Part shown: one piece after another, positions 1 to 7,699 of the stretch
Position numbering within the stretch: position 1 is the stretch's first letter
Layout: every line of letters begins with the position of its first letter
NCBI RefSeq assembly: GCF_009707955.1
Contig: NZ_WMDQ01000005.1
Location: forward strand, 62,001-126,000
Origin: Flavobacterium sp. LC2016-13
Lineage (GTDB): Bacteria > Bacteroidota > Bacteroidia > Flavobacteriales > Flavobacteriaceae
Direction of reading: 5' to 3'
DNA: 64,000 nt
Made by a program: the position numbers and the translations under genes
Notes under the pieces: generated by a model
Told to the model about the DNA's origin: nothing
What the model saw: the letters and a program-made list of their open reading frames with translations, nothing else
Databases searched by the model: none

Positions 1-547
1 TTTCACGCTCAGAACCACCAATAATATTTACCTGAGCAACACCTTGTACACGAGATAAAATAGGCGCAATTTTTTTGTCAATTAAGTCATAAAAAGCTGC
101 TTCGTCCATTTTTCCATTGGCACCAAGCGTCATAATTGGTAAATCACTCAGCGAGAATTTGGTTAGTGCCGGCGTTTTAACATCATCCGGTAAATCACTA
201 ATTATGGCGTTTATTTTTCGTTGTGCATCATTCAGTGAGAAATCGACTTTTGCATTTGATGTTAATGTAATCGAAACGATAGACAAACTTTCGTACGATT
301 TCGAGTCAATCTTTTTTACATTCTCTAAGGACGCAATCGCATCTTCAATTTTTTTGGTTACGGTATTTTCTACCTCACTTGGAGAAGCTCCTGGATAAAT
401 AGTAGAAATTGTAATAACGTTTTGTTCAAATTTAGGGATCAGCTCATAGCCTAATTGGCTGTAACTGAACAATCCACCAAGTATCAGGATTGTAAACAAT
501 ACAATCACTAACGACGGACGTTTTATGGATATTTCGGCTAATTTCAT
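1..547 (-). CDS. RND efflux pump inner-membrane subunit (N-terminal part, cut by window edge)
   Basis: This is the first 182 codons of a proton-driven RND (HAE1/AcrB-like) exporter. The translated minus strand begins MKLAEISIKRPSLVIVL, the typical N-terminal cytoplasmic tail and first membrane helix of the family, and continues with the porter-domain stretch IYPGASPSEVENTVTKKIED. The rest lies beyond position 1. It is the last visible gene of an operon with the adaptor and TolC genes upstream, so together they should form a tripartite pump spanning both membranes. The start at 547 is the only in-frame start that fits the family N-terminus. A duplicated copy of the start region at 598-606 opens only a seven-codon frame. 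Substrate is unknown. Confidence 0.93.
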   Translation of the reverse strand, partial: MKLAEISIKRPSLVIVLFTILILGGLFSYSQLGYELIPKFEQNVITISTIYPGASPSEVENTVTKKIEDAIASLENVKKIDSKSYESLSIVSITLTSNAKVDFSLNDAQRKINAIISDLPDDVKTPALTKFSLSDLPIMTLGANGKMDEAAFYDLIDKKIAPILSRVQGVAQVNIIGGSERE

Positions 548-650
548 ATTTTTTTAATGCTATAGGCTTTAGGCTGTAGGCTTTAAGCTTTAAGGTTTAA
601 TTTCATATTTTTTTAATGCTATAGGCTTTAGGCTGTATGCTTTAAGCTTT
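539..650. repeat. Tandem duplication of about 53 bp (period 59) covering the RND start codon
   Basis: Positions 539-591 and 598-650 are the same 53-bp sequence with one mismatch. Each copy includes the reverse complement of ATGAAATTA, the first three codons of the RND gene, followed by AT-rich DNA and a TAGGCTTTAGGCTGTA-type intergenic repeat. The upstream copy would read MKLNLKA and stop. Confidence 0.9.
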
Positions 651-686
651 TGAATTGCTTATTGCCTATAGCTTATTGCTTAAAGC

Positions 687-1754
687 TTACTTAATAATTT
701 CTACTGTATTACCGTCTTGTAAGTTAATTTGACCTGTAACAATTACAGTTTCTCCGTCAGATAATCCATTGATGATTTCTACCTGATCTCCTAAAATTCT
801 TCCAGCAGTTACTTTTCTTAATTTTGCAATACCTTTTTCAACTACAAATATTTCATTACTGTTTACACTTCCTACGAAAGCATTACGTGGTACAACCATC
901 AAGTTTTGTTTTTGTTGTTTAGAACCAAAGTTTGCAGTTCCGTACATACCCGCTTTAAGATCGTTATTTGAGTTGTTTGCGATTTCAATTTCTACAGGAA
1001 AATTTAAAGATTCATCAGCTTTTGAAGCGATGAAAGTAATTTTTCCAGAGAAATTTTTATCAGGATAAACACTAGCCGTTACATTAATATTGTTTCCAAC
1101 TTTTAAACTTGCAACCTGGTTTTCGTTTACTGTAACTACTAATTTCAATTTAGAAACATTTACAATATCAAACAATGCAGTTGCCGGCATTCCTGCTAAA
1201 ATAGATCCTGGCTCAATATATTTTTTATTGATAAATCCGTTTATTGGCGCTTTTACTTTAGTATCTCCAACATTAATATTAGCTTGTTTTAAGCTAGACT
1301 CAGCATTTGTTAAAGCTAATTTTGCCTGATCTAATTGTTGTTTTGTAACTCCACCAGTTTTAAAAGCATTTTCATATCTGCTGTAATCAGATTTTGCATT
1401 TTGGTAAACCGCTTGTGCTTGTTGAGCGCTTACGTTAATTACATCACCTCTTACTGTTAATAAAGTCTGACCAACTCTTACGTAATCTCCTTCTTTAGCC
1501 AAAACGCTGATTACTTTTCCAGATTTCTCAGCAGAGAAAGTCAATTCCTGAATTGGTTGGAAATTTCCGTTTGCAACGAAATCCAAAGAAACTTCTTCTG
1601 TTTTTACAGGAGAAACTTTTACTGAAACTGCTGCATTTTTCTCAGCAACAATATCTGTTTTAGCTTTATTCTTTTCTTTATTTTTAGTTAATACATATCC
1701 AATCAGACCCAGTGCTGCGATTATGATTACGATTGTTATAATAGTTTTCTTCAT
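687..1754 (-). CDS. Efflux RND transporter periplasmic adaptor subunit (HlyD/MFP family)
   Basis: This membrane-fusion protein links the RND pump to the outer-membrane channel. Residues 4-22 form one N-terminal membrane anchor (TIITIVIIIAALGLIGYVL). A biotinyl-lipoyl-like half-motif follows near residues 76-104 (SAEKSGKVISVLAKEGDYV), then an alpha-helical hairpin around 110-160 rich in Ala, Gln and Lys, the second lipoyl half (KVKAPINGFINKKYIEPGS), and the beta-barrel and membrane-proximal domains. The length of 355 aa is normal for the family. It lies 9 nt after the TolC gene and is co-directional with it, so the two are almost certainly co-transcribed; the RND gene follows after a 139-nt gap carrying a duplication. 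Confidence 0.94.
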   Translation of the reverse strand: MKKTIITIVIIIAALGLIGYVLTKNKEKNKAKTDIVAEKNAAVSVKVSPVKTEEVSLDFVANGNFQPIQELTFSAEKSGKVISVLAKEGDYVRVGQTLLTVRGDVINVSAQQAQAVYQNAKSDYSRYENAFKTGGVTKQQLDQAKLALTNAESSLKQANINVGDTKVKAPINGFINKKYIEPGSILAGMPATALFDIVNVSKLKLVVTVNENQVASLKVGNNINVTASVYPDKNFSGKITFIASKADESLNFPVEIEIANNSNNDLKAGMYGTANFGSKQQKQNLMVVPRNAFVGSVNSNEIFVVEKGIAKLRKVTAGRILGDQVEIINGLSDGETVIVTGQINLQDGNTVEIIK

Positions 1755-1763
1755 TGTAATTAG

Positions 1764-3098
1764 TTATTTAATAAGAGTTTTTAGTTCGCCTTTTGATTTG
1801 ATTAATGCTACTTCGGCAATTTTATAATTTAAGACTGCTCTGGTATAATTATTTTGTGCTTCAAGTGATGCATTTTCAGCATCTAACAAATCTGTTAATG
1901 ATGCCAATCCCTGAAGGTAATTGTTTTTTGTATTGCTCAAAATTTCAGTTGCTAAACGCATATTTTCTTTTTGATTCTCGATTGTAACAAGATTGTTATC
2001 AATTTGAGCTATTGCATTTCTGTAATCCAAATCAAGAGAAAGTTTCGTGTCTTTAATGTCTTCCTGAAGTGATCTGATTTCAATATCTGCTTGTCTTACT
2101 TTAGCACGAGTTCCAAAACCTGTAAAAATTGGTACATGTAAGTTTAATCCAATTGCAGAGTAATCTGACCAATAAACTCCTTTTTCAGGTTTTGCAAACC
2201 AAGGAAATTCAGGACCCTGACCGATATAATTGTAACCGGCTGTTAATGAAAGCGTAGGGTAATATCCTGCTTCAACAGCTTTTTTATTATATACTAAAAG
2301 CTCTTCTTGTTTTTTCAAAAGCAAATATTCTGTTCTGTTTTCAACAGTTGGTTGTTCTGTTAATGCTGCAGGAACAACTTCAAATTCTTCTTTAGGCATA
2401 TCAATTACTGTTTCAATAGGCATTCCCATATAAAACTTCAAAGCATTTTCCTGTAAAGTGATTTGATTTTTGATTTGCTGACGTTCTGTATCAATATTTG
2501 ACATTTTTACAACGATACGATCCAAGTCAATTTTTTTAGCTAAACCGTTATCAAATTGTCCTTTTACGATATCACGAACTTTTGTTGTGTTTACGAAATT
2601 GCTGTCTAATAAAGTCAGTCTTTCTTTTTGTACATAAACAGAATAGTAGTTATTTGCAACTCTTTCAATAACTTGTTCTTCTGTCAATTGATCGTTTATT
2701 TGATAAAATTCACGAGTTGATTTAGCTGCTTTTAAACCTGTAAAAACAGATTGATCAAAGATTGCCTGAGTTAAAGAAAGTCCGGCATTTGATGTCCATT
2801 TTTGGCCAAATGCTGCCTGAATTGTAGTTCCCGGTGCACCAAAACCTGCTCCGTCGATAACTGTTGTTTGAATAACCGGATTGTATGTTAAGTTTCCGTT
2901 TGCAGAAATTTGAGGTAACGCTCTTGAACGTACTTCCTGAATTTTATACTCGCTGTTTTCAACCTGCAATTTCGATTTCTTAGCGTCAGATTTATTCTGA
3001 AGCGCATACGTAATAGCGTCTTTTAAGGTTAAAGTTGTGACTTGTGCGTTGACTGACAAGCCAATTGAACACAATAATATAAGAATTATTCTTTTCAT
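1764..3098 (-). CDS. TolC family outer-membrane efflux protein
   Basis: This is the outer-membrane channel of the tripartite pump. The N-terminus MKRIILILLCSIGLSVNAQ is a signal peptide. Two related halves follow, with the usual OEP helices (LTLKDAITYALQNKSDAKK near residues 22-42, and a second repeat after about residue 240). The strand IYSDYSAIGLNLHVPIFTG-like segment near 310-330 and the helix LDYRNAIAQIDNN match the second half of TolC proteins. Length is 444 aa. It is the first structural gene after the TetR regulator, 17 nt downstream of it, and 9 nt before the adaptor gene. The regulator and pump are therefore probably on one transcript controlled by the operator at 3749-3776. Confidence 0.94.
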   Translation of the reverse strand: MKRIILILLCSIGLSVNAQVTTLTLKDAITYALQNKSDAKKSKLQVENSEYKIQEVRSRALPQISANGNLTYNPVIQTTVIDGAGFGAPGTTIQAAFGQKWTSNAGLSLTQAIFDQSVFTGLKAAKSTREFYQINDQLTEEQVIERVANNYYSVYVQKERLTLLDSNFVNTTKVRDIVKGQFDNGLAKKIDLDRIVVKMSNIDTERQQIKNQITLQENALKFYMGMPIETVIDMPKEEFEVVPAALTEQPTVENRTEYLLLKKQEELLVYNKKAVEAGYYPTLSLTAGYNYIGQGPEFPWFAKPEKGVYWSDYSAIGLNLHVPIFTGFGTRAKVRQADIEIRSLQEDIKDTKLSLDLDYRNAIAQIDNNLVTIENQKENMRLATEILSNTKNNYLQGLASLTDLLDAENASLEAQNNYTRAVLNYKIAEVALIKSKGELKTLIK

Positions 3099-3115
3099 AA
3101 ATTATAGATTGATGA

Positions 3116-3715
3116 TTAAGTGGTAATTTTTTTAAGTTGTTTTTCTAATTCTAGTATTCCTTCTGATGTTGCCATTGCTCTGGTATGATACTCCAAAGCT
3201 TCTAGTTCTATTTCCTGTGCTTCTCTTTCTGAAACTGTATTTTCGTTAATGTGGAAGATTAAAGTGTAATAAAATTTCACATAAACGGGTATATTCAAAT
3301 CTGCACGGTATAATTTTTCACGAATTCCTTTCTCAATATTTTCTGTAAAATATTGTGTGCATTGATCGATTTCGTGAGACAATACATTTTGATATATTTC
3401 CGGATAATGCTTTTTCAGTTGGTAAATTGGAGAAGTATCTGTGTTGTTTTTAAACATGTCTCTGAACATTTCTCTAATCTCAAAATTTTCATGAATGGCA
3501 TTATAATTCTTAGCTACGATAGTATCAATAATTTCATGTACTTGCCCGTGAACCATCGAAGTACTTTCTTCAATCAAAACCTCTTTATTACAAAAATATT
3601 TGTAAATCGTTTTTTTAGAAATACACATTTCACCTGCAATGTCATCCATCGTAACACTTTTAAAACCGAGTTTTAAAAATAAATCGCTTGCTTTTGCTAT
3701 GATTTTTTCTTTCAT
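3116..3715 (-). CDS. TetR/AcrR family transcriptional regulator
   Basis: This is a DNA-binding repressor of about 199 aa, start chosen at MKEKIIAKASDLFLKLG. The N-terminal helix-turn-helix is clear: residues 15-45 read FKSVTMDDIAGEM then CISKKTIYKYFCNKE, the classic TetR recognition helix. The remaining helices form a ligand/dimerisation domain of no recognisable subclass. A longer frame starting at 3739 is unlikely because it would begin inside the promoter element CAAATATA (3737-3744, TATATTTG on the coding strand). The gene heads the efflux operon, and its promoter carries a 28-bp operator also found twice in front of the YceI gene, so it probably represses itself, the pump and YceI. Confidence 0.92.
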   Translation of the reverse strand: MKEKIIAKASDLFLKLGFKSVTMDDIAGEMCISKKTIYKYFCNKEVLIEESTSMVHGQVHEIIDTIVAKNYNAIHENFEIREMFRDMFKNNTDTSPIYQLKKHYPEIYQNVLSHEIDQCTQYFTENIEKGIREKLYRADLNIPVYVKFYYTLIFHINENTVSEREAQEIELEALEYHTRAMATSEGILELEKQLKKITT

Positions 3716-3736
3716 TTTAATTTTCAAATTGCTTAA

Positions 3737-3744
3737 CAAATATA
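3737..3744 (-). promoter_or_regulatory. -7 promoter element of the TetR-efflux operon
   Basis: On the minus strand this reads TATATTTG, a perfect match to the Bacteroidota consensus TAnnTTTG. It places the transcript start near 3730, about 15 nt before the ATG at 3715. No convincing -33 element is visible because the operator occupies that space. Confidence 0.7.
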
Positions 3745-3748
3745 ACCC

Positions 3749-3776
3749 GGAAACTTTATTATAAAAAATAGTTTCC
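3749..3776. promoter_or_regulatory. TetR operator copy 1 (GGAAACT-N14-AGTTTCC)
   Basis: This is a 28-bp inverted repeat with 7-bp arms and a 14-bp spacer. It starts 4 bp upstream of the -7 element, so a bound repressor would cover the spacer and -33 region. The same arms, spacer length and distance to a TATATTTG element recur at 4442-4469. Confidence 0.82.
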
Positions 3777-3823
3777 TTTATTTTTGTAATAATTTTACAT
3801 TAACTTATTTGATATATAAGATT

Positions 3824-4345
3824 TTATATGCTAAATTCAAGATTAGCTATAAGCTTAATATCTTTTCCGAGTGCCAAACCTCCGTTGTGGTTATATGAAT
3901 TATAATCCAATCCAAAATCCTGACGTTTAATATCTCCTTTAATTTCAAAAGCAACTTTTCTCTCTCCGTTATAAGAATTGATTCCGATAAACTCAGCATC
4001 AAGTTCTACAACTTTAGTAACATCTTTGATAGTTAAATCACCTTTAAAAAAGTTGATGTTGTTGTTTACTCTCTGAAAAGAAGTCGATTTGAAACTAATA
4101 ATCGGATGTTCATTTACATTGAAGAAATCATTCAGCTGCAAATGCGTATCAATTTGCTGAAAGCTGTCATTTTTATTATTTATATCTAACGAAAATTCAA
4201 CCGAAGCATCTTCAATTTCATTGTCTTCAATATTTACATAACCGTCAAATTTGTTTGCAGTTCCGCCTAAATAGGCAATTATCGAATGTCTCATTTTGAT
4301 TAAAACATCTGACTGGCTAGAATTTATGGTCCAAGTTGTTTTCAT
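3824..4345 (-). CDS. YceI family protein
   Basis: YceI-like proteins are lipocalin-like beta-barrels that bind polyisoprenoid or other lipidic ligands and are often stress-induced. The sequence shows the family pattern WTINSSQSDVLIKMRHSII at the start, KSTSFQRV and FKGDLTIKDVTKVVELDAEF in the middle, and the closing KGDIKRQDFGLDYNSYN and GKDIKLIANLEF. Length is 173 aa. There is no signal peptide, so unlike E. coli YceI it should be cytoplasmic. It lies upstream of the TetR gene on the same strand and has two copies of the same operator around its promoter, implying joint control with the efflux pump. Its neighbour on the other side is a polyprenyl diphosphate synthase, which could supply isoprenoids, but that link is only suggestive. 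Confidence 0.9.
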   Translation of the reverse strand: MKTTWTINSSQSDVLIKMRHSIIAYLGGTANKFDGYVNIEDNEIEDASVEFSLDINNKNDSFQQIDTHLQLNDFFNVNEHPIISFKSTSFQRVNNNINFFKGDLTIKDVTKVVELDAEFIGINSYNGERKVAFEIKGDIKRQDFGLDYNSYNHNGGLALGKDIKLIANLEFSI

Positions 4346-4390
4346 AAATATTTGATTTTGTTGAGTTTATAAACCTCTCAAACAGTTTAC

Positions 4391-4418
4391 GGAAACTTTT
4401 TTAGTGTTTAGAGTTTCC
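4391..4418. promoter_or_regulatory. TetR operator copy 2 (GGAAACT-N14-AGTTTCC)
   Basis: This has the same 7-bp arms and 14-bp spacer as the sites at 3749 and 4442. It lies just downstream of the YceI -7 element, in the 5' leader. It is also the mirror image of copy 3: the two 28-mers are inverted repeats of each other with 26 of 28 positions matching. Confidence 0.8.
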
Positions 4419-4429
4419 ATTTAAAAGTG

Positions 4430-4459
4430 CAAATATAAACAGGAAACTCTAAACACCAA
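4430..4459 (-). promoter_or_regulatory. YceI promoter (TTG-N19-TATATTTG)
   Basis: On the minus strand, TTG at 4459-4457 is followed after 19 nt by TATATTTG at 4437-4430, a full match to the Bacteroidota promoter consensus. It lies between operators 2 and 3. Confidence 0.7.
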
Positions 4460-4469
4460 GAAAGTTTCC
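4442..4469. promoter_or_regulatory. TetR operator copy 3 (GGAAACT-N14-AGTTTCC)
   Basis: This is the third 28-bp operator. It starts 4 bp upstream of the YceI -7 element, exactly as copy 1 does relative to the TetR promoter, and covers the -33 region. Confidence 0.82.
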
Positions 4470-4579
4470 AAGTTTTTTCAAAAATAATTTTAACACTTCA
4501 AAAATGAACCTAAATAAATCTTGTTTTTTAAACCTTATTTTGAATTAAATTTTAAGAAAGTAAATTCATATTTGAATTG

Positions 4580-4587
4580 TATCTTTG
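4580..4587 (+). promoter_or_regulatory. -7 promoter element of the polyprenyl synthase gene
   Basis: TATCTTTG matches TAnnTTTG and lies 26 nt before the ATG at 4614. No -33 element at normal spacing is evident. Confidence 0.5.
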
Positions 4588-4613
4588 AGCCACGATAATC
4601 AGAATTTCATTTT

Positions 4614-5588
4614 ATGCACGATATTAGTCAGTACCAGGATTTTTTTATTAGTTATTTAGAAAGCCAAAGCATAACCAAAGAACCGAAAAACCTTTATGAG
4701 CCAATTGAATATATTTTAGGCCTTGGCGGAAAACGGATACGTCCGGTTCTAACTTTAATGACTTCCGAAGTTTTTGATACCGATTATAAAATAGCGCTTC
4801 CGGCTGCTATGGCTGTTGAAGTTTTTCATAATTTTTCGTTGGTTCACGATGATATTATGGATGATGCGCCTTTGCGAAGAGGGCAAGTAACAGTTCATGA
4901 AAAATGGAATATTAATACCGGAATTCTTTCTGGTGATACGATGCTTATTCTTGCGTATCAATATTTTGAACAATACGAACCTGCTATTTTTAGAGATTTA
5001 GCAAAATTATTCAGTAAAACTGCTCTTGAAGTTTGCGAAGGTCAACAATGGGATGTTGATTTTGAAACCCGCAAAGATGTTACAGTTCCGGAATATTTAA
5101 AAATGATCGAATATAAAACAGCTGTTTTAGTTGCTGCGGCCATGAAAATGGGTGCAATTGTAGCGAAAACTTCTGAGAAAGAAGCTGATTTAATTTATAA
5201 TTTTGGATTGAATTTAGGATTGGCTTTCCAGCTTCAAGATGATTATCTTGATGCTTTTGGAGATCCTGAAACCTTCGGAAAACAGGTTGGAGGTGATATT
5301 ATCGAAAATAAAAAAACCTATTTATATCTGAAAGCTTTAGAGTTTTCGGCTCCTGAAAAAGCTTCAGAATTAGAGCAATTATTCACCTTACAATTAGAAG
5401 ATAATTCAGAAAAAATAGAAACTGCAAAAACTATTTTTAACGAATCCGGAGCTTCAAAAGCGACTCAGGAAGCGATTGAAATGTATACTTTTAAAGCCTT
5501 TGAAACTTTAGAAAAAATGGATATTAATGCTGAAAAGAAAGATATTCTGAGAACTTTTGGCGAGAATTTAATGGGTAGGAAAGTTTAA
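4614..5588 (+). CDS. Polyprenyl diphosphate synthase (trans-isoprenyl)
   Basis: It adds isopentenyl diphosphate units in trans to an allylic diphosphate, making a long-chain polyprenyl diphosphate for quinone side chains or a related product. Landmarks are GGKRIRP at residues 38-44, the first aspartate-rich motif DDIMDD at 79-84 followed by LRRG, and the second motif QDDYLDAFGD near 208-217, which bind the diphosphates through magnesium. Length (324 aa) is normal. The exact chain length made cannot be told by eye; a menaquinone side chain is plausible since the NADH dehydrogenase operon lies in the same window. It is divergent from the YceI gene. Confidence 0.93.
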   Translation: MHDISQYQDFFISYLESQSITKEPKNLYEPIEYILGLGGKRIRPVLTLMTSEVFDTDYKIALPAAMAVEVFHNFSLVHDDIMDDAPLRRGQVTVHEKWNINTGILSGDTMLILAYQYFEQYEPAIFRDLAKLFSKTALEVCEGQQWDVDFETRKDVTVPEYLKMIEYKTAVLVAAAMKMGAIVAKTSEKEADLIYNFGLNLGLAFQLQDDYLDAFGDPETFGKQVGGDIIENKKTYLYLKALEFSAPEKASELEQLFTLQLEDNSEKIETAKTIFNESGASKATQEAIEMYTFKAFETLEKMDINAEKKDILRTFGENLMGRKV

Positions 5589-5683
5589 TTTTTGTTTGCC
5601 ACGAATTACACAAATTTCCACGAATTATTCATTATAATTAAATTAGTGAAAATTCGTGTAATTCGTGGCGAAAAACTACATAG

Positions 5684-5718
5684 TAAACCCGACAGGTTTT
5701 TAAAACCTGTCGGGTTTA
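5684..5718. terminator. Bidirectional terminator hairpin
   Basis: A near-perfect palindrome, AAACCCGACAGGTTTT followed directly by its reverse complement, lies between the convergent polyprenyl synthase and trehalase genes. A run of As and Ts on both sides suits either strand. Just upstream, 5598-5672 holds another inverted pair (CCACGAATTACAC and GTGTAATTCGTGG). Confidence 0.7.
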
Positions 5719-5749
5719 TCATTTTTTGTCATTTTTCGAAACTTAAAGG

Positions 5750-5830
5750 GCTTCGACTTCGCTCAGCCTGACAATTAGTTCTATAATAACATTTGTCATC
5801 CTGAGCGATCCCGAGGCTTCGGGAGAAGGC
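5750..5830. repeat. REP-like palindromic intergenic repeat (CTTCGACTTCGCTCAG type)
   Basis: Two partly inverted modules are seen: GCTTCGACTTCGCTCAGCC at 5750-5768 and TGTCATCCTGAGCG at 5794-5807, followed by a small GATCCCGAGGCTTCGGGA hairpin. Similar sequence (CTTCGCTCAG) recurs near 51254, and related elements lie at 57594-57745. Confidence 0.6.
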
Positions 5831-7699
5831 TTATGAAAACAAATCATCAGGATCAACTAAATCCGATAATTTTTGTTTTAAATCATCTTCTAAAATGGTT
5901 AAACCAAATTGATACGAAGCGTTCATCCATCCAAAACCTTCTTCGGTTATGTAATTAAATTCCGTTCCTACGTTTCCGTATTCTGCGAAGATTTTATGCG
6001 AACTTATTGATAAATCAAACTTTTCCGGAATTGTTCCGTTGTAATCAACTGCGTTTCTGGTAATCAGCCAAAGCCAGCGATAGATCATTTCCTGCGCTTC
6101 TTCATTAAAATTATAATTTAGTAAACCTTCCCACAAAAGCATTTGATGCGGTGCCCAGCCAAATGGATAATCCCATTGTCTTGTTGGCGAATTATCATCA
6201 AAACCAGCAATAGATTCTTTGGTACTTCCGGCAATTCCGCCTTTCATTTTAAACTTTGGAAGCGTTTTTTTAACCAAAATACCAGCTTGTTCCTGCGTGC
6301 TTATTTTTGCCCAAAGCGGATAAAAAGTTGTCGCAGCGTCAAAAAAATGCTGTTTTTCGTTCACAAAATCATAATCGAAATAAATTCCGTTTTCAGGATT
6401 CCATAACAATTTGTTTATTTTTTCTCTTCTTTCAGATGCTTTTAAAATCCAATAATCGCTCGAAAAAGACTTATCTTCAAAATATTGAAATTCGTTTTTA
6501 AAGTATTTCTTAATCAAAAAAGCAATGTCCGTTTCGTATTTATAAAGTAAACTATTAATCGCAACAGTATTTAAATTAGCACAAACTCCAACCAATCGAT
6601 GTGTCGTATCGTGACCACTTTCGCGCATGCTTCGATCGTGTGTAAAATATTTATCAAGTTCAGGTTCAACGATTTCTCTTTCAAGATATTTCTTTTCAAA
6701 TTCGCGGGTTGAGAGATTATATTTTGGCGCATATTGTTCCAGAATATCATCAAAATGTCCTTCTTCAACTTCAAACGGAAGTCCGATTCCTTCTGCTTTA
6801 TAACGATTTAAACCGTTTGCCGTAAGCCTTTTTCCTTCTTCCATCCAAACCGTTAAATATTCTTTTATAGCAGTTTTTAAATGTCTTTCAATCCAAAAAA
6901 TATCCGGATTTGACTTTTCTAAAACATCCATAATAAGCGACGTATAAAGCGGCGGCTGTGTTCGCGTTAAATAATAACTGCGGTTGGCGTTTAGAATTTT
7001 TCCGTAATGATCTATTTGATATTTAAAGTTCTCGGCAATGCCCAAAGCAAGATCAATTTTATCATCAATTAAAAGTCCTTTTGCAATGAAATAACTATCC
7101 CAGCCATACATTTCATTAAATCTTCCGCCGGGAACCACAAACGGAACGCCCGAAATTTCATTATTTTTTATTTGAAGTGCCAAAGCCAGAATTCCCGGTT
7201 TTTTATTCAGTGATAAAACATATTCAGGTGAAATGTTTTTAGGCAATTGCACCACTTTCAACTTTGGAGTCGTTGCTTCTAATTTCTTGAAATAATCAAA
7301 AACAATTTCGTCGCCAAAAGGCACATACAAATAGGCAAATTCGTTTTCGATTTTATCGTCTTCCAGAATTTTTTTTACGCCCGTTGCATCAATTGTTCGG
7401 GTAAGACCATTCCAATACAAATCTTTTATTTTTCTTGAAATACGTTTTACAGGATCTTCGGTAATTTCATTTAAATCTATTTCGGCAAATTCAGTATTAT
7501 TTTTTTTAGATAAAGCCAATTCCTGCAATAAGTTCGAGAGCTGATAAGTACCTTCAATCAGCGCCGAATTTCCGTTTTCATCATTCAATAAAAACTTTTT
7601 AGGACCGTTGTCATCTATCGTAATTTTTTTATCGCCGTCAGTATCTTCCTGAGTCAATAATTTTTCGATGGTTTGGGTTATATGTAGTTTAAATTTCAT
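5831..7699 (-). CDS. GH37 trehalase of the neutral, calcium-binding type
   Basis: It hydrolyses trehalose to two glucoses in the cytoplasm (no signal peptide). Both GH37 signatures are present: PGGRFNEMYGWDSYF near residue 190 and QWDYPFGWAP near 506. The acid motif reads ESGHD (near 358), where many trehalases have ESGWD. The C-terminal base motif is YGNVGTEF then EEGFGWMNASY (near 575-595), resembling neutral trehalases rather than the glycine-rich GGGEY of periplasmic enzymes. Residues 19-30 (DTDGDKKITIDD) form an EF-hand-type loop followed by NGPK, as in the calcium-binding domain of fungal neutral trehalases. It overlaps the upstream MFS gene by 11 nt, so translation is probably coupled. 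Confidence 0.9.
   Translation of the reverse strand: MKFKLHITQTIEKLLTQEDTDGDKKITIDDNGPKKFLLNDENGNSALIEGTYQLSNLLQELALSKKNNTEFAEIDLNEITEDPVKRISRKIKDLYWNGLTRTIDATGVKKILEDDKIENEFAYLYVPFGDEIVFDYFKKLEATTPKLKVVQLPKNISPEYVLSLNKKPGILALALQIKNNEISGVPFVVPGGRFNEMYGWDSYFIAKGLLIDDKIDLALGIAENFKYQIDHYGKILNANRSYYLTRTQPPLYTSLIMDVLEKSNPDIFWIERHLKTAIKEYLTVWMEEGKRLTANGLNRYKAEGIGLPFEVEEGHFDDILEQYAPKYNLSTREFEKKYLEREIVEPELDKYFTHDRSMRESGHDTTHRLVGVCANLNTVAINSLLYKYETDIAFLIKKYFKNEFQYFEDKSFSSDYWILKASERREKINKLLWNPENGIYFDYDFVNEKQHFFDAATTFYPLWAKISTQEQAGILVKKTLPKFKMKGGIAGSTKESIAGFDDNSPTRQWDYPFGWAPHQMLLWEGLLNYNFNEEAQEMIYRWLWLITRNAVDYNGTIPEKFDLSISSHKIFAEYGNVGTEFNYITEEGFGWMNASYQFGLTILEDDLKQKLSDLVDPDDLFS

Noticed and set aside
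3716..3739. Longer TetR start (MLSNLKIK) at 3739
   Set aside because: It would begin within the -7 promoter element TATATTTG (3744-3737), so it lies upstream of the transcript start.
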